Shown here in pieces: positions 1 through 8,187 of a stretch of 64,000 nt of DNA. The notes below the pieces were generated by a model. The model was not told the origin of the DNA. It worked only from the letters and a program-made list of their open reading frames with translations, and ran no database searches. Source of the stretch: Pseudonocardia sp. MH-G8 (lineage in GTDB: Bacteria; Actinomycetota; Actinomycetes; Mycobacteriales; Pseudonocardiaceae). A program made the translations under genes and the position numbers. The number at the start of each line of letters is the position of its first letter. Position 1 is the stretch's first letter. Location: positions 930,001 to 994,000 of the forward strand of contig NZ_NKYF01000001.1 of assembly GCF_002262885.1 (NCBI RefSeq). Direction: 5' to 3'.

Positions 1-280
1 GCAACAGGCCCACGAACAGACCGAACCACGCGCCGGACGCAGCGCCCGAAGCGAGGACCCGGCCCCAGGTGAGCCGGCCGATCACCCGCTCCACCAGCAT
101 CAGGTCGACACCCACGATGGTGACGTCCCGCACCGGGAAGTCGGAGTCGGCGAGGTGATCGACGGCCCGCTGCGCCTCCTCGTAGGTGGCGTACGAACCG
201 ACCGGCCACCCGGTGGGCGGGGTCGGCAGGTTGGGCAGTCCGGGCGCGGTGCGCGCGGGGCCGCCGAACGGAGTGGTCAC
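1..280 (-). CDS. General stress protein 17M-like domain protein (3' part lost at window edge)
   Basis: The gene runs off the left edge, so only about the first 93 codons are present. The N-terminus is a Pro/Gly-rich leader, then a segment with GSYATYEEAQRAVDHLAD and DVTIVGVDL, which matches the ~90-residue general-stress/YflT-like domain found in many actinobacterial stress proteins. A Gly/Ala-rich hydrophobic stretch follows (SGAWFGLFVGLL), as expected for the glycine-zipper-like membrane segment these proteins carry. Start GTG at 280 is chosen because AGGAGG lies 4 bases upstream on the minus strand. The biochemical role of this family is not established; the name is by similarity only. Confidence 0.75.
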   Translation of the reverse strand, partial: MTTPFGGPARTAPGLPNLPTPPTGWPVGSYATYEEAQRAVDHLADSDFPVRDVTIVGVDLMLVERVIGRLTWGRVLASGAASGAWFGLFVGLL

Positions 281-655
281 GGGGCCTCCTCTTCCTCGAT
301 GGCGGGACTCCAGGCCTTCACGGCGTCCATCATGTCAACGCCGGGACCTGGGACGAAGTGCCCATTCCGACGATCATCACACCTATGGCCCGTCGCCGCC
401 CGGCGCAGCACGCGCCGCGCACGCCCGCGCGGTCCGCCCCACCGGCCCGGAACAGCGTCCGGTGCGGGCCGCCCGGGCGATCACCATCTCGTTCGGCTGC
501 GTGCCGAGCGGGCAGCGATACACCAATCGGCCGTACGGAGCTTAGCCTGTTCAGCGGCTTCCGCTGCTGCACCTGCCACTTAGCCTGATCGTCAGGCCGG
601 GGACGGACGGCAGGAGCCGCAGGGGGGGCGCTCCCGGGGTCGGAGGTGCCCCACC
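281..655. other. Gene-free stretch between stress protein and small zinc-ribbon gene
   Basis: No convincing gene. It should hold the two divergent promoters for its neighbours. Two identical TTAGCCTG sequences are seen (TAGCCT at 543-548 and 581-586); either could serve as a -10 box for the rightward small gene. No hairpin with a clear terminator shape was found. Confidence 0.5.
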
Positions 656-922
656 ATGCCGTTCCTGTCCACCGTCACGCTGCTCACCGCGACGGCCAAC
701 CTCACCGGCACGACCCTCGTCACACTCGCGGGCGCGGGCCTGGTCGTGGCCTGGCTCCTGTCGCTGCTCCTGCACCCGCTCACAGCGTGCTCCGCGTGCA
801 AGGGCACCCCGCGCTCGTACGGAGTGCTGGCCAGCCGCTCGTTCCGGCTCTGCCCGGCGTGCGGCGGGTCGGGGCGCCAACTCCGCATCGGCGCCCGGAT
901 CTGGCCGCAGAACCGCGACTAG
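656..922 (+). CDS. Small membrane protein with zinc-ribbon-like cysteines
   Basis: 88 residues. Residues about 7-40 are one strongly hydrophobic segment (TGTTLVTLAGAGLVVAWLLS), followed by a short basic/polar tail with two cysteine pairs, CSACKG near 45 and CPACGGSGR near 68. The CxxC-x(n)-CxxCGGSGR arrangement resembles a DnaJ-type or rubredoxin-type zinc knuckle. GGAGG lies 9 bases before the ATG. I do not recognise a characterised homologue; it is a monocistronic gene and the tail presumably binds one zinc ion on the cytoplasmic face (inference). Function unknown. Confidence 0.75.
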   Translation: MPFLSTVTLLTATANLTGTTLVTLAGAGLVVAWLLSLLLHPLTACSACKGTPRSYGVLASRSFRLCPACGGSGRQLRIGARIWPQNRD

Positions 923-1310
923 CGGGGTGCCCACACCGTCGACCGGTCGCCGCGGTCGATTCGCACTCCCCCGATCATGAGGGGTGAACGCGCCTCGGCC
1001 GGGCCGATGATCACAGGTAAGGGGGTGGATCGGGACCACCGCAAGGTGCGCGAGCACGCAGCACGGGCGGACTCGTCCCGAACGGGCCTGGGCCCGCGCC
1101 GGGAACGGCCGCCCACCCAGCCACGATATTCGGCAGTTCTGCCAACCCGGCCACCCCGCCGACGGGCAGGGATCGGGGAACTCGGCCGACTGCGTCGAAG
1201 GCCGGGGGCAGGGTGTGAGGCAGTGGTCTCGAGCCGGGAACGGCGCGCCCACAGGAGCACCCCCACGCGCGGCCCGCATCGATCACGCGACGACGAGCAC
1301 GCCGCGGCTG
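923..1310. other. Gene-free stretch between convergent genes
   Basis: The rightward zinc-ribbon gene and the leftward acyl-CoA dehydrogenase converge here. Open frames exist but have no Shine-Dalgarno and no recognisable protein. A weak CCCC/GGGG hairpin around 968-984 could terminate the small gene. Nothing else recognised. Confidence 0.5.
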
Positions 1311-2504
1311 CTAGCGCAGCTTGTACTCCTTGAGCAGCCCGCGACTGATGATCGTCTTCTGGATCTCCGACGTGCCCTCCCCGATGAGCAGGAACGGCGC
1401 CTCGCGCATCAGCCGCTCGATCTCGTACTCCTTGGAGTAGCCGTAGCCGCCGTGGATGCGGAAGGACTCCTGCGTGACCTCCGCGCAGTACTCGCTCGCG
1501 AGCAGCTTGGCCATGCCCGCCTCCACGTCGAACCGCTCGCCCGAGTCCTTCATGCGGGCGGCGTTGACCATCATCAGGTGGGCGGCCTCCACCTTCGTGG
1601 CCATCTCGGCGAGCTTGAACGCGATGGCCTGGTGCTGGGCGATCGGCTTGCCGAACGTCTTGCGCTGCTGCGCGTACTCCACCGCGAGCTCGAACGCCCG
1701 GATCGCGATGCCGCAGGCGCGGGCGGCGACGTTCACGCGCCCGACCTCGACTCCGTCCATCATCTGGGCGAACCCGCCGCCCCGCCGGTCGCCGAGGATC
1801 TGCGCGGCGGGCACCCGGTGGCCGGAGAAGACCAGCTCCGTGGTGTCGACGCCCTTGTAGCCCATCTTGTCGATCTTGCCGGGCACCGTGAGGCCGGGCG
1901 CGACCTCGCCGTAGCCCTCCGGCTTGTCCACGAGGAAGCACGTGAGGTTCTGGTGCGCCCGCTCCGCGCCCTCGTCGGTGCGCACGAGCACGGCGGTCAG
2001 GTTGGACGTGCCGCCGTTGGTGAGCCACATCTTCGCGCCGTCGATCACGAAGTCGTCGCCGTCGGCCACCGCCTTCGTGGAGATCGCGGCCACGTCCGAA
2101 CCGAGGTCCGGCTCCGACATCGAGAACGACCCGCGCACCTCCCCCGCCGCCATCCGCGGCAGGTAGCGCTGCTTCTGCTCGTCGGTGCCGTGGTGGGCGA
2201 TCATGTGGGCCACGATGAAGTGGGTGTTGATCACGCCGGAGACGCTCATCCACCCCCGCGCGATCTGCTCGACGACCAGCGCGTAGGTCAGCAGCGACTC
2301 CCCGAGCCCGCCGAACTCCTCCGAGACGGTGAGCCCGAACAGGCCCATCTCCTTCATCCCGTCGACGATGTCCTGCGGGTAGGCGTCCGCGTGCTCCAGC
2401 GCGGTGGCGTGGGGGAGGATCTCCTTGTCCACGAACGTGCGGACCGTGGACAGGATCTCCTGCTGGATCTCGGTGAGACCGGCGGTCTGGGCGAGCTTGG
2501 CCAT
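1311..2504 (-). CDS. Acyl-CoA dehydrogenase
   Basis: 397 residues, normal for the family. FAD-dependent flavoprotein that introduces the alpha-beta double bond in an acyl-CoA thioester. The flavin-contact signature SMSEPDLGSDV lies at about 128-138, and the C-terminal IGEGTSEIQKT holds the usual catalytic glutamate (about residue 376). The ATG at 2504 is preceded by GGGAGG; longer frames upstream lack a ribosome site and family similarity. It is followed on the other side by a CitE-like lyase on the same strand (start 3606, stop 2644) with a 139-base gap, so co-expression in an organic-acid or branched-chain acyl-CoA route is likely. Substrate cannot be read from sequence. Confidence 0.93.
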   Translation of the reverse strand: MAKLAQTAGLTEIQQEILSTVRTFVDKEILPHATALEHADAYPQDIVDGMKEMGLFGLTVSEEFGGLGESLLTYALVVEQIARGWMSVSGVINTHFIVAHMIAHHGTDEQKQRYLPRMAAGEVRGSFSMSEPDLGSDVAAISTKAVADGDDFVIDGAKMWLTNGGTSNLTAVLVRTDEGAERAHQNLTCFLVDKPEGYGEVAPGLTVPGKIDKMGYKGVDTTELVFSGHRVPAAQILGDRRGGGFAQMMDGVEVGRVNVAARACGIAIRAFELAVEYAQQRKTFGKPIAQHQAIAFKLAEMATKVEAAHLMMVNAARMKDSGERFDVEAGMAKLLASEYCAEVTQESFRIHGGYGYSKEYEIERLMREAPFLLIGEGTSEIQKTIISRGLLKEYKLR

Positions 2505-2643
2505 CGAACGTCCTCCCGACGCTGGGCGAGTTACCGGGCAGTATCCCCCGCGCGGCCAGCCGCAAGCTGTGAACGTCCGCACAGGGGCGCGACGATGGTC
2601 ACTCCGGCGCAGCGTTCTGCGAAGTCGCGCCACGGGCGGCGGT

Positions 2644-3606
2644 TCACTCCGACGGGGGCGTCCAGCGGTCCGTGCGTTCCATTCCCGCCGCCCGGCCCTT
2701 GCCGCTGATCACCAGCGCCATCTTGCGGCTGGCCTCGTCGATCATCTCGTCGCCGATCATCGCCGCGCCGCGCTTGCCGCCCGCCTCGGAGGTGTAGTGC
2801 TCGTAGGCGTCGAGGATGTTCTCGGCGTGGTCGTAGTCCTCCTGGCGAGGGCTGAAGGTCTCGTTGGCCGCGTCGATCTGGCCCGGGTGCAGCACCCACT
2901 TGCCGTCGAAGCCCAGCGCCGCCGAGCGGCCGGCCACGCGGCTGAACCCGTCGACGTCCTTGATCTGCAGGTACGGCCCGTCGATGGCCTGCTTGTCGTG
3001 GGCGCGGGCGGCCATGAGGATGCTCATCAGGATGTGGTGGTAGGCGTCGCCGACGTCGTAGCCCGGGGGCTGCTCCCCCACCACCAGGGACTTCATGTTG
3101 ATCGAGGCCATGAAGTCGGCAGGGCCGAAGATGATCGTCTCGACGCGCGGCGACGCCGTGGCGATCGCGTTGACGTTGGTCAGGCCGAGCGCGTTCTCGA
3201 TCTGCGCCTCGATGCCGATCTTGCCGACCTCGTACCCCATGGCCTTCTCGATCTGGCTGAGCAGCAGGTCGAGGGCGACGACCTGCTCCGCGGTCTGCAC
3301 CTTGGGCAGCATGATCGCGTCCAGGTTCGCGCCCGCGCCCTCGACGACCTCGGTGACGTCGCGGTAGGTCCACTCCGTGGTCCAGTCGTTCACCCGGACC
3401 ACCCGGATCCGCTCGCCCCAGCCACCCTCGTTGAGCGCCTCGACGATCGTCTTGCGGGCACCGGGCTTGGCCAGCGGCGCGCAGGCGTCCTCGAGGTCGA
3501 GGAAGACCTGGTCGGCGGGCAGCGTGCGGGCCTTGTCGATGAACTTCTGGCTCGATCCCGGGACGGCGAGGCAGGAGCGGCGGGCACGGAGCTGGGTCGT
3601 GGTCAC
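2644..3606 (-). CDS. HpcH/HpaI (CitE-like) CoA-ester lyase
   Basis: 320 residues, TIM-barrel aldolase family that includes the citrate lyase beta subunit, malyl-CoA lyase and (S)-citramalyl-CoA lyase. Visible landmarks: the N-terminal RRSCLAVPGSS strand, VFLDLEDACAP (metal/phosphate-side acidic motif), IGIEAQIENALGL with the conserved Glu, and GPADFMASI. GTG start at 3606 has GAGGAG upstream. The pairing with an acyl-CoA dehydrogenase suggests cleavage of a beta-hydroxyacyl-CoA such as malyl-, citramalyl- or beta-methylmalyl-CoA, by analogy with the CitE-like enzymes of other actinobacteria. The exact substrate is undecided. Confidence 0.88.
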   Translation of the reverse strand: MTTTQLRARRSCLAVPGSSQKFIDKARTLPADQVFLDLEDACAPLAKPGARKTIVEALNEGGWGERIRVVRVNDWTTEWTYRDVTEVVEGAGANLDAIMLPKVQTAEQVVALDLLLSQIEKAMGYEVGKIGIEAQIENALGLTNVNAIATASPRVETIIFGPADFMASINMKSLVVGEQPPGYDVGDAYHHILMSILMAARAHDKQAIDGPYLQIKDVDGFSRVAGRSAALGFDGKWVLHPGQIDAANETFSPRQEDYDHAENILDAYEHYTSEAGGKRGAAMIGDEMIDEASRKMALVISGKGRAAGMERTDRWTPPSE

Positions 3607-3700
3607 TGGCGGACTCCTCGTCGAGTGCGGCACGGGGTTGGGCCGATGCTGACACGCGACCCCGCCCGCGGCCGTGCGAGGTGAGGAGGTTCTCAGCCGG

Positions 3701-4582
3701 TCAGGGCACGGCGAGCAGCTCGCCGCGGGCCACCCGCGACACCCCGCCCTGCACCGAGGTGGCGACCGCCGCGCCGCCGCGCGCGGTGACGACGACCGCG
3801 AGCTGGGACGGGCGCCCCATCTCCGCGCCCTGGGCCACCACGAAACCGGTCTGCCCGTCGGCGGCCAGCAGGCCCCGGTCGGCGAGGAAGACCCCGAGCG
3901 CGACGGCGGCCGAGCCGGTGGCCGGGTCCTCGACCACACCCACCTCCGGGGCGAACATCCGCAGGTGCGCGCGCCAGTCCGCCTGGTCGAAGGCGACCAC
4001 CGCGATGCCGACGAGTTCGGGCATCCCGGACAGCTCGCGGCGCAGCGCGACCGGGTCGACCTGCACCCGTGCGACCGCGTCCGGGCGCACCGGCAGGAAC
4101 GCGAACGGCACGCCCGCCGCGGCGACCCCGGCCGGCACCTCCACGACCGGATCTGCGGCGCCGAGCCCGACGGCGGCCGCGAGCGCCGCGCCGTCCAGCA
4201 CGGGTCCGACCTCGGGGCGGCCCCCGTCGACGCGTGCCCAGTGCGCGTTCACCTGCACGGGTAGCAGGCCCGCGCCGCACTCCTGCACGACCTCTCCGGT
4301 GCGGATCAGCCCCGCCTGCGCCAGCACCCACGCGGCGCCGACGCTCGGGTGCCCGGCGAAGGGCAGCTCGCGCGACGGGGTGAAGATGCGCAACCGGTAA
4401 TCGGCCTCCGGGGTCGTGGGCGGCAGCGGGAACGCGGTCTCGGAGAGCCCGAACTCCGCGGCGATCGCCTGCATCTGCCCGGTCTCGAGCACGTCGGCCC
4501 CGTGCACGACGGCCAGTGGGTTGCCGGTGTAGGCGCCGTCCGCGGTGAACACGTCCACCACGTCGTACCGGAGGGGATCCAC
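3701..4582 (-). CDS. PhzF-family isomerase-like protein
   Basis: 293 residues, full length for the PhzF/diaminopimelate-epimerase-like fold (two alpha/beta barrels). The family glutamate that acts as acid/base in PhzF sits in GLSETAFPLP (about residue 48); AGHPSVGAAWVL and the C-terminal ATGSAAVALGVFL phosphate-loop-like motif are also present. PhzF itself isomerises a phenazine precursor, but most chromosomal members have no known substrate and no phenazine genes are nearby. The GTG at 4582 has no Shine-Dalgarno but lies 6 bases from a TAAGGT box, consistent with leaderless transcription. It is divergent from the PRC/CBS gene. Confidence 0.85.
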   Translation of the reverse strand: MDPLRYDVVDVFTADGAYTGNPLAVVHGADVLETGQMQAIAAEFGLSETAFPLPPTTPEADYRLRIFTPSRELPFAGHPSVGAAWVLAQAGLIRTGEVVQECGAGLLPVQVNAHWARVDGGRPEVGPVLDGAALAAAVGLGAADPVVEVPAGVAAAGVPFAFLPVRPDAVARVQVDPVALRRELSGMPELVGIAVVAFDQADWRAHLRMFAPEVGVVEDPATGSAAVALGVFLADRGLLAADGQTGFVVAQGAEMGRPSQLAVVVTARGGAAVATSVQGGVSRVARGELLAVP

Positions 4583-4588
4583 AGTGGC

Positions 4589-4598
4589 ACCTTAGGCT
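4589..4598. promoter_or_regulatory. Overlapping back-to-back -10 boxes of two leaderless genes
   Basis: On the minus strand TAAGGT (4589-4594) stands 6 bases before the phzF-like GTG; on the plus strand TAGGCT (4593-4598) stands 7 bases before the ATG at 4606. The two hexamers share two base pairs, so both polymerases would compete for the same DNA. Confidence 0.6.
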
Positions 4599-4605
4599 TC
4601 CGCAC

Positions 4606-5871
4606 ATGGGCGTCGAACGGGTCTACGTCGCACGGCTGGTGGGCCTTGCCGTGTTCGGGCCCGACGGTGAGCGCATCGGGAAGGTGCGCGACCTCGTCGC
4701 CACACTGCGCGTCGACTCGAGCCCGCCGCGGGTGCTCGGCGTGGTCGTCGAGCTCGCCACCCGGCGCCGGATCTTCGTGCCCATGCTGCGCGTCACGGCG
4801 ATCGACCCCGGCGCCGTCACCCTCGCCACCGGGTCGGTGAGCCTGCGGGGCTTCGCGCAGCGTCCGAACGAGGCGTTGCTGGTGGGGCAGATGCTCGACG
4901 CACCCGTCCGGATCGTCGAGAGCGGCGAGGACGCGGTCGTCGTCGACGCGGCGATCGAGCCGACCCGGTCCCGCGACTGGGTCGTCGGCCGGTTGGCCGT
5001 GCGCATCCGCCGCCACCGGATCGGCCGCCGCGGGCTCGTGCAGGTGCTGCCCTGGCGCGCGGTCACCGGCCTCTCCCTCACCGACCGGCAGGGCACCGAG
5101 GGCCTGCTGTCGGTGTTCGAGACCATGCGTCCGGCCGACGTCGCCGCCGCGCTGTCGGAGCTGCCCGAGAAGCGCCAGCACGAGGTGGTCGACGGTCTCG
5201 ACGACGAGCGGCTCGCCGACGTGTTCGAGGAGCTGTCCGAGTCCGACCAGCGCAACCTGCTCGCCCACCTGTCGCCCGAGCGCGCCGCGGACGTCCTCGA
5301 GGCGATGTCCCCGGACGACGCCGCCGACCTGCTGCACGAGCTGCCCGACGCCGAGTCCGACGCGCTGCTGGCCCTGATGCAGCCCGAGGAGTCCGAGCCG
5401 GTGCGCCGGCTGATGAGCTACTCGTCCGACACCGCGGGCGGGCTCATGACTCCCGAGCCGGTCATCCTGCGCCCGGACGCCACCGTGGCCGAGGCGCTCG
5501 CCCGCATCCGCAACCCCGACATCCCGCCCGCGCTGGCGAGCATGGTCTTCGTCTGCCGGCCGCCGTCGGGCACCCCGACCGGGCGCTACCTCGGGTGCGC
5601 GCACGCGCAGCGGCTGCTGCGGGCGGCCCCGTTCGAACTGGTGGCCGGCGTCGTCGACAGCGAGCTGGCGCGGTTGTCCCCCGAGGCCACGCTCGGTGAG
5701 ATCACCCGGTACTTCGCGGCGTACAACCTGGTGGCCGGTCCCGTCGTCGACGCCGAGGACCACCTGCTCGGCGCCGTCACGGTGGACGACGTCCTCGACC
5801 ACCTCCTCCCGCCGGACTGGCGCGACCGCCTGACCGACCCCGACCGGACCAGCGAGGTGTCGGATGCCTGA
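4606..5871 (+). CDS. PRC-barrel / MgtE N-domain / CBS-domain protein
   Basis: 421 residues in three parts: an N-terminal PRC-barrel-like domain (about 1-75), an MgtE intracellular N domain of repeated Leu-rich helices (about 165-285, with PADVAAALSELPEK and SPERAADVLEAM), and a CBS-domain region (about 290-410, with TAGGLMTPEPVILRP and VVDAEDHLLGAVTVDDVLD). No membrane helices are visible, so this is not an MgtE magnesium channel although databases often call it one. Position matches M. tuberculosis Rv1232c, and the next gene overlaps it by 8 bases. Likely a cytosolic Mg2+/nucleotide sensor working with the DUF1003 protein (inference). Confidence 0.88.
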   Translation: MGVERVYVARLVGLAVFGPDGERIGKVRDLVATLRVDSSPPRVLGVVVELATRRRIFVPMLRVTAIDPGAVTLATGSVSLRGFAQRPNEALLVGQMLDAPVRIVESGEDAVVVDAAIEPTRSRDWVVGRLAVRIRRHRIGRRGLVQVLPWRAVTGLSLTDRQGTEGLLSVFETMRPADVAAALSELPEKRQHEVVDGLDDERLADVFEELSESDQRNLLAHLSPERAADVLEAMSPDDAADLLHELPDAESDALLALMQPEESEPVRRLMSYSSDTAGGLMTPEPVILRPDATVAEALARIRNPDIPPALASMVFVCRPPSGTPTGRYLGCAHAQRLLRAAPFELVAGVVDSELARLSPEATLGEITRYFAAYNLVAGPVVDAEDHLLGAVTVDDVLDHLLPPDWRDRLTDPDRTSEVSDA

Positions 5872-6385
5872 GAACACCACCTACCGCAGGCTCGACCAGC
5901 CGCTGCTGGGCCGCGCCCGGTTCGAGGTCGACCCCGAGTGGTTCGCCCGCTTCTCCGAGCGGATCGCCCGTTTCCTGGGCACCGGCCGGTTCCTCGCGAT
6001 CCAGTCGGTGATCGTCATCGTCTGGATCGCGGTGAACCTCGTCGCCTGGTCCGGACGGTGGGATCCCTACCCGTTCATCCTGCTCAACCTGGCCTTCTCC
6101 ACGCAGGCCGCGTACGCGGCGCCGCTGATCCTGCTCGCGCAGAACCGCCAGGACGACCGCGACCGCGTGTCGCTCGAGGAGGACCGCGCCCGCGCCGAGC
6201 GGACGAAGGCCGACACCGAGTACCTGGCCCGCGAGCTCGCCGCGCTGCGGATCGCGGTGGGCGAGGTGGCCACCCGGGACTACCTGCGCGGCGAGCTCGA
6301 CAAGCTCTGCGACCGGCTCGGCGGCGATCCGGACCCGGCCACCGAACGCGCGCGGGCCAGGCTCAGTCGGCGAGCTGACGGGTGA
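5864..6385 (+). CDS. DUF1003 membrane protein
   Basis: 173 residues. Two closely spaced membrane helices (about 42-62, SVIVIVWIAVNLVAW; and 68-92, FILLNLAFSTQAAYAAPLILL) form the DUF1003 core, followed by a charged, probably coiled-coil C-terminal tail (about 95-160). It starts inside the 3' end of the preceding CBS-domain gene (8-base overlap), so the two are translationally coupled. The pair is equivalent to Rv1232c/Rv1231c next to mrp. Function unknown. The last 23 bases overlap the convergent MarR gene. Confidence 0.88.
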   Translation: MPENTTYRRLDQPLLGRARFEVDPEWFARFSERIARFLGTGRFLAIQSVIVIVWIAVNLVAWSGRWDPYPFILLNLAFSTQAAYAAPLILLAQNRQDDRDRVSLEEDRARAERTKADTEYLARELAALRIAVGEVATRDYLRGELDKLCDRLGGDPDPATERARARLSRRADG

Positions 6386-6869
6386 GCCGCTCCAGCACGT
6401 GCAGGTCTGCCTCCTCCAGACGCGTCACGAAGTGCTGCGTGACGCCGCGCAGATGGGTGCGCGACGCGATCCGCAGCCGGTTGACCCCGCTTTCGGTGAG
6501 CCGCGCGGCCACGCCGCGCCCGTCGCCCTCGACCCGGCAGCGGGACACGAGCCCTGCCTTCTCCAGCCGGTCGACCAGGCGCGTGACACCGGAACGGGAC
6601 AGCAGCACCGCGTCCGCGAGCTCGGTCATCCGCAGCCGCCGGCCCGGCGCCTCGGCCAGCTGGACGAGCACGTCGTAGGAGGCGAGGGAGAGGTCCTGCT
6701 CGGTCACCAGCTCCGCCTCGAGGGCCCGCGTGATCGCGGCGTGGGCCCGCAGGAACGCCCGCCACGCCGCCAGCTGCTCGCGCGTCGGCCCGGACCGCGG
6801 CCGGGCTGCAGCGGGCTCGGCGGCGCCGTGTCCCGGGGTGGGCGCGGTGGGAGCGGCGGTGTCCGTCAC
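6363..6869 (-). CDS. MarR-family transcriptional regulator
   Basis: 168 residues. Winged-helix core around DVLVQLAEAP, RMTELADAVLLSRSGVTRLVDRLEKAGLV (recognition helix) and the wing GDGRGVAARLTESG. MarR proteins bind DNA as dimers and respond to phenolic or other small ligands. The N-terminal 40 residues are Ala/Pro-rich and probably disordered. GTG at 6869 is the first plausible start; no clear Shine-Dalgarno, and a TAGCAT sequence lies 8 bases upstream. It is divergent from mrp, so mrp control or a nearby self-operator is possible, but no obvious palindrome was found. Confidence 0.88.
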   Translation of the reverse strand: MTDTAAPTAPTPGHGAAEPAAARPRSGPTREQLAAWRAFLRAHAAITRALEAELVTEQDLSLASYDVLVQLAEAPGRRLRMTELADAVLLSRSGVTRLVDRLEKAGLVSRCRVEGDGRGVAARLTESGVNRLRIASRTHLRGVTQHFVTRLEEADLHVLERLTRQLAD

Positions 6870-6986
6870 GGGCCACGATGCTACGGACGCGGGGCCCCGA
6901 GGGCACGGACGTACAGTGGAAAGACGGGTGCGGAAGCCGCGCCCGGCAGCGTCGCGCCGTCGATGGAAGGTCCAGCGGAACCTCTG

Positions 6987-8135
6987 ATGTCCACCACCGA
7001 GAGCACCAGCACCGTCGAGCAGGCCGTGCGGGCCGCGCTCGCCACCGTCGACGACCCCGAGATCCACAAGCCGATCACCGACCTCGGCATGGTGAAGGGC
7101 GTCTCGGTCGCGCCGGACGGACGCGCCCACGTGGGCGTCTACCTCACCGTGGCCGGCTGCCCGATGCGCGAGACGATCACCTCGCGCGTCACCGAGGCCG
7201 TCTCGAAGGTCTCCGGGATCACGGCCGTCGAGGTCGAGCTCGACGTCATGAGCGACGAGCAGCGCACCGAGCTGCGGCGCAGCCTCCGCGGCGACGCGGC
7301 CGAGCCGGTGATCCCGTTCGCCCAGCCCGGCTCGCTCACGCGCGTGTACTGCGTGGCGTCGGGCAAGGGTGGGGTCGGCAAGTCCTCCATCACCGTCAAC
7401 CTGGCTGCCGCGATGGCGGCGAAGGGCCTGTCGGTGGGAGTGGTGGACGCCGACATCTACGGCCACTCGGTGCCGCGGATGCTCGGCACCACCGACCGAC
7501 CCACCAAGGTCGAGAACATGATCATGCCGCCGCAGGCGCACGGTGTGAAGGTCATCTCGATCGGGATGTTCACACCGGGCAACGACGCCGTCGTGTGGCG
7601 CGGCCCGATGCTGCACCGGGCCCTGCAGCAGTTCCTCGCCGACGTGTACTGGGGCGACCTGGACGTCCTGCTGCTCGACCTGCCCCCCGGCACCGGCGAC
7701 ATCGCGATCTCCACCGCGCAGCTCGTGCCCAACGCGGAGCTGCTGGTGGTCACCACGCCGCAGACCGCGGCGGCCGAGGTGGCCGAGCGGGCCGGCTCGA
7801 TCGCGCTGCAGACCCGCCAGCGTCTCGCCGGCGTCGTCGAGAACATGTCGTGGATGGAGATGCCCGACGGCACCCGCATGGAGGTGTTCGGCTCGGGCGG
7901 CGGCCAGGTGGTCGCCGATTCCCTCACCCGCGCCATCGGGGCTCCGGTCCCGCTGCTCGGGCAGGTGCCGCTGGAGCCGCAGCTGCGCGAATGCGGCGAC
8001 TCCGGCAACCCGATCGTGCTCGCCGATCCGGAGAGCGCGTCGGCGCAGGCCCTGCGCGCGGTGGCGGAGAAGCTCACCGTGCGCTCGCGGGGCCTCGCCG
8101 GGATGTCGCTGAACATCAGTCCGGTCCGCAAGTAG
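6987..8135 (+). CDS. mrp: Mrp/ApbC-family Fe-S carrier P-loop ATPase
   Basis: 382 residues. An N-terminal MIP18 (DUF59) domain (about 1-100) is followed by a ParA/MinD-type ATPase with a deviant Walker A (GKGGVGKSS, about 129-137), DADIYGHS, and LDLPPGTGD. Family members carry or insert Fe-S clusters. In many homologues a CPxC pair bridges the dimer after the ENMS motif; here that place reads ENMSWMEMPDGTRMEVFG without cysteine. ATG 6987 is used; an in-frame ATG at 6963 is an alternative. A TACAGT box (6912-6917) is a possible -10. Position corresponds to Rv1229c. Confidence 0.92.
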   Translation: MSTTESTSTVEQAVRAALATVDDPEIHKPITDLGMVKGVSVAPDGRAHVGVYLTVAGCPMRETITSRVTEAVSKVSGITAVEVELDVMSDEQRTELRRSLRGDAAEPVIPFAQPGSLTRVYCVASGKGGVGKSSITVNLAAAMAAKGLSVGVVDADIYGHSVPRMLGTTDRPTKVENMIMPPQAHGVKVISIGMFTPGNDAVVWRGPMLHRALQQFLADVYWGDLDVLLLDLPPGTGDIAISTAQLVPNAELLVVTTPQTAAAEVAERAGSIALQTRQRLAGVVENMSWMEMPDGTRMEVFGSGGGQVVADSLTRAIGAPVPLLGQVPLEPQLRECGDSGNPIVLADPESASAQALRAVAEKLTVRSRGLAGMSLNISPVRK

Positions 8136-8137
8136 GC

Positions 8138-8179
8138 CGTGAGTGGATAGGAGTGCTCCCGCACTCCTATCCACTCACG
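8138..8179. terminator. 19-bp perfect hairpin between convergent genes
   Basis: Bases 8138-8156 pair perfectly with 8161-8179, leaving a 4-base loop. It lies directly after the mrp stop and before the aminotransferase stop, so it can act as a bidirectional terminator. There is no U-tract, as is common in high-GC actinobacteria. Confidence 0.8.
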
Positions 8180-8187
8180 CCCTCGGG

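Noticed and set aside
3701..4582. Phenazine biosynthesis gene
   Set aside because: The protein is PhzF-family but no other phz gene is near; most PhzF relatives are not phenazine enzymes.
4606..5871. MgtE magnesium transporter
   Set aside because: The MgtE membrane domain is absent; only the sensor domains are present.
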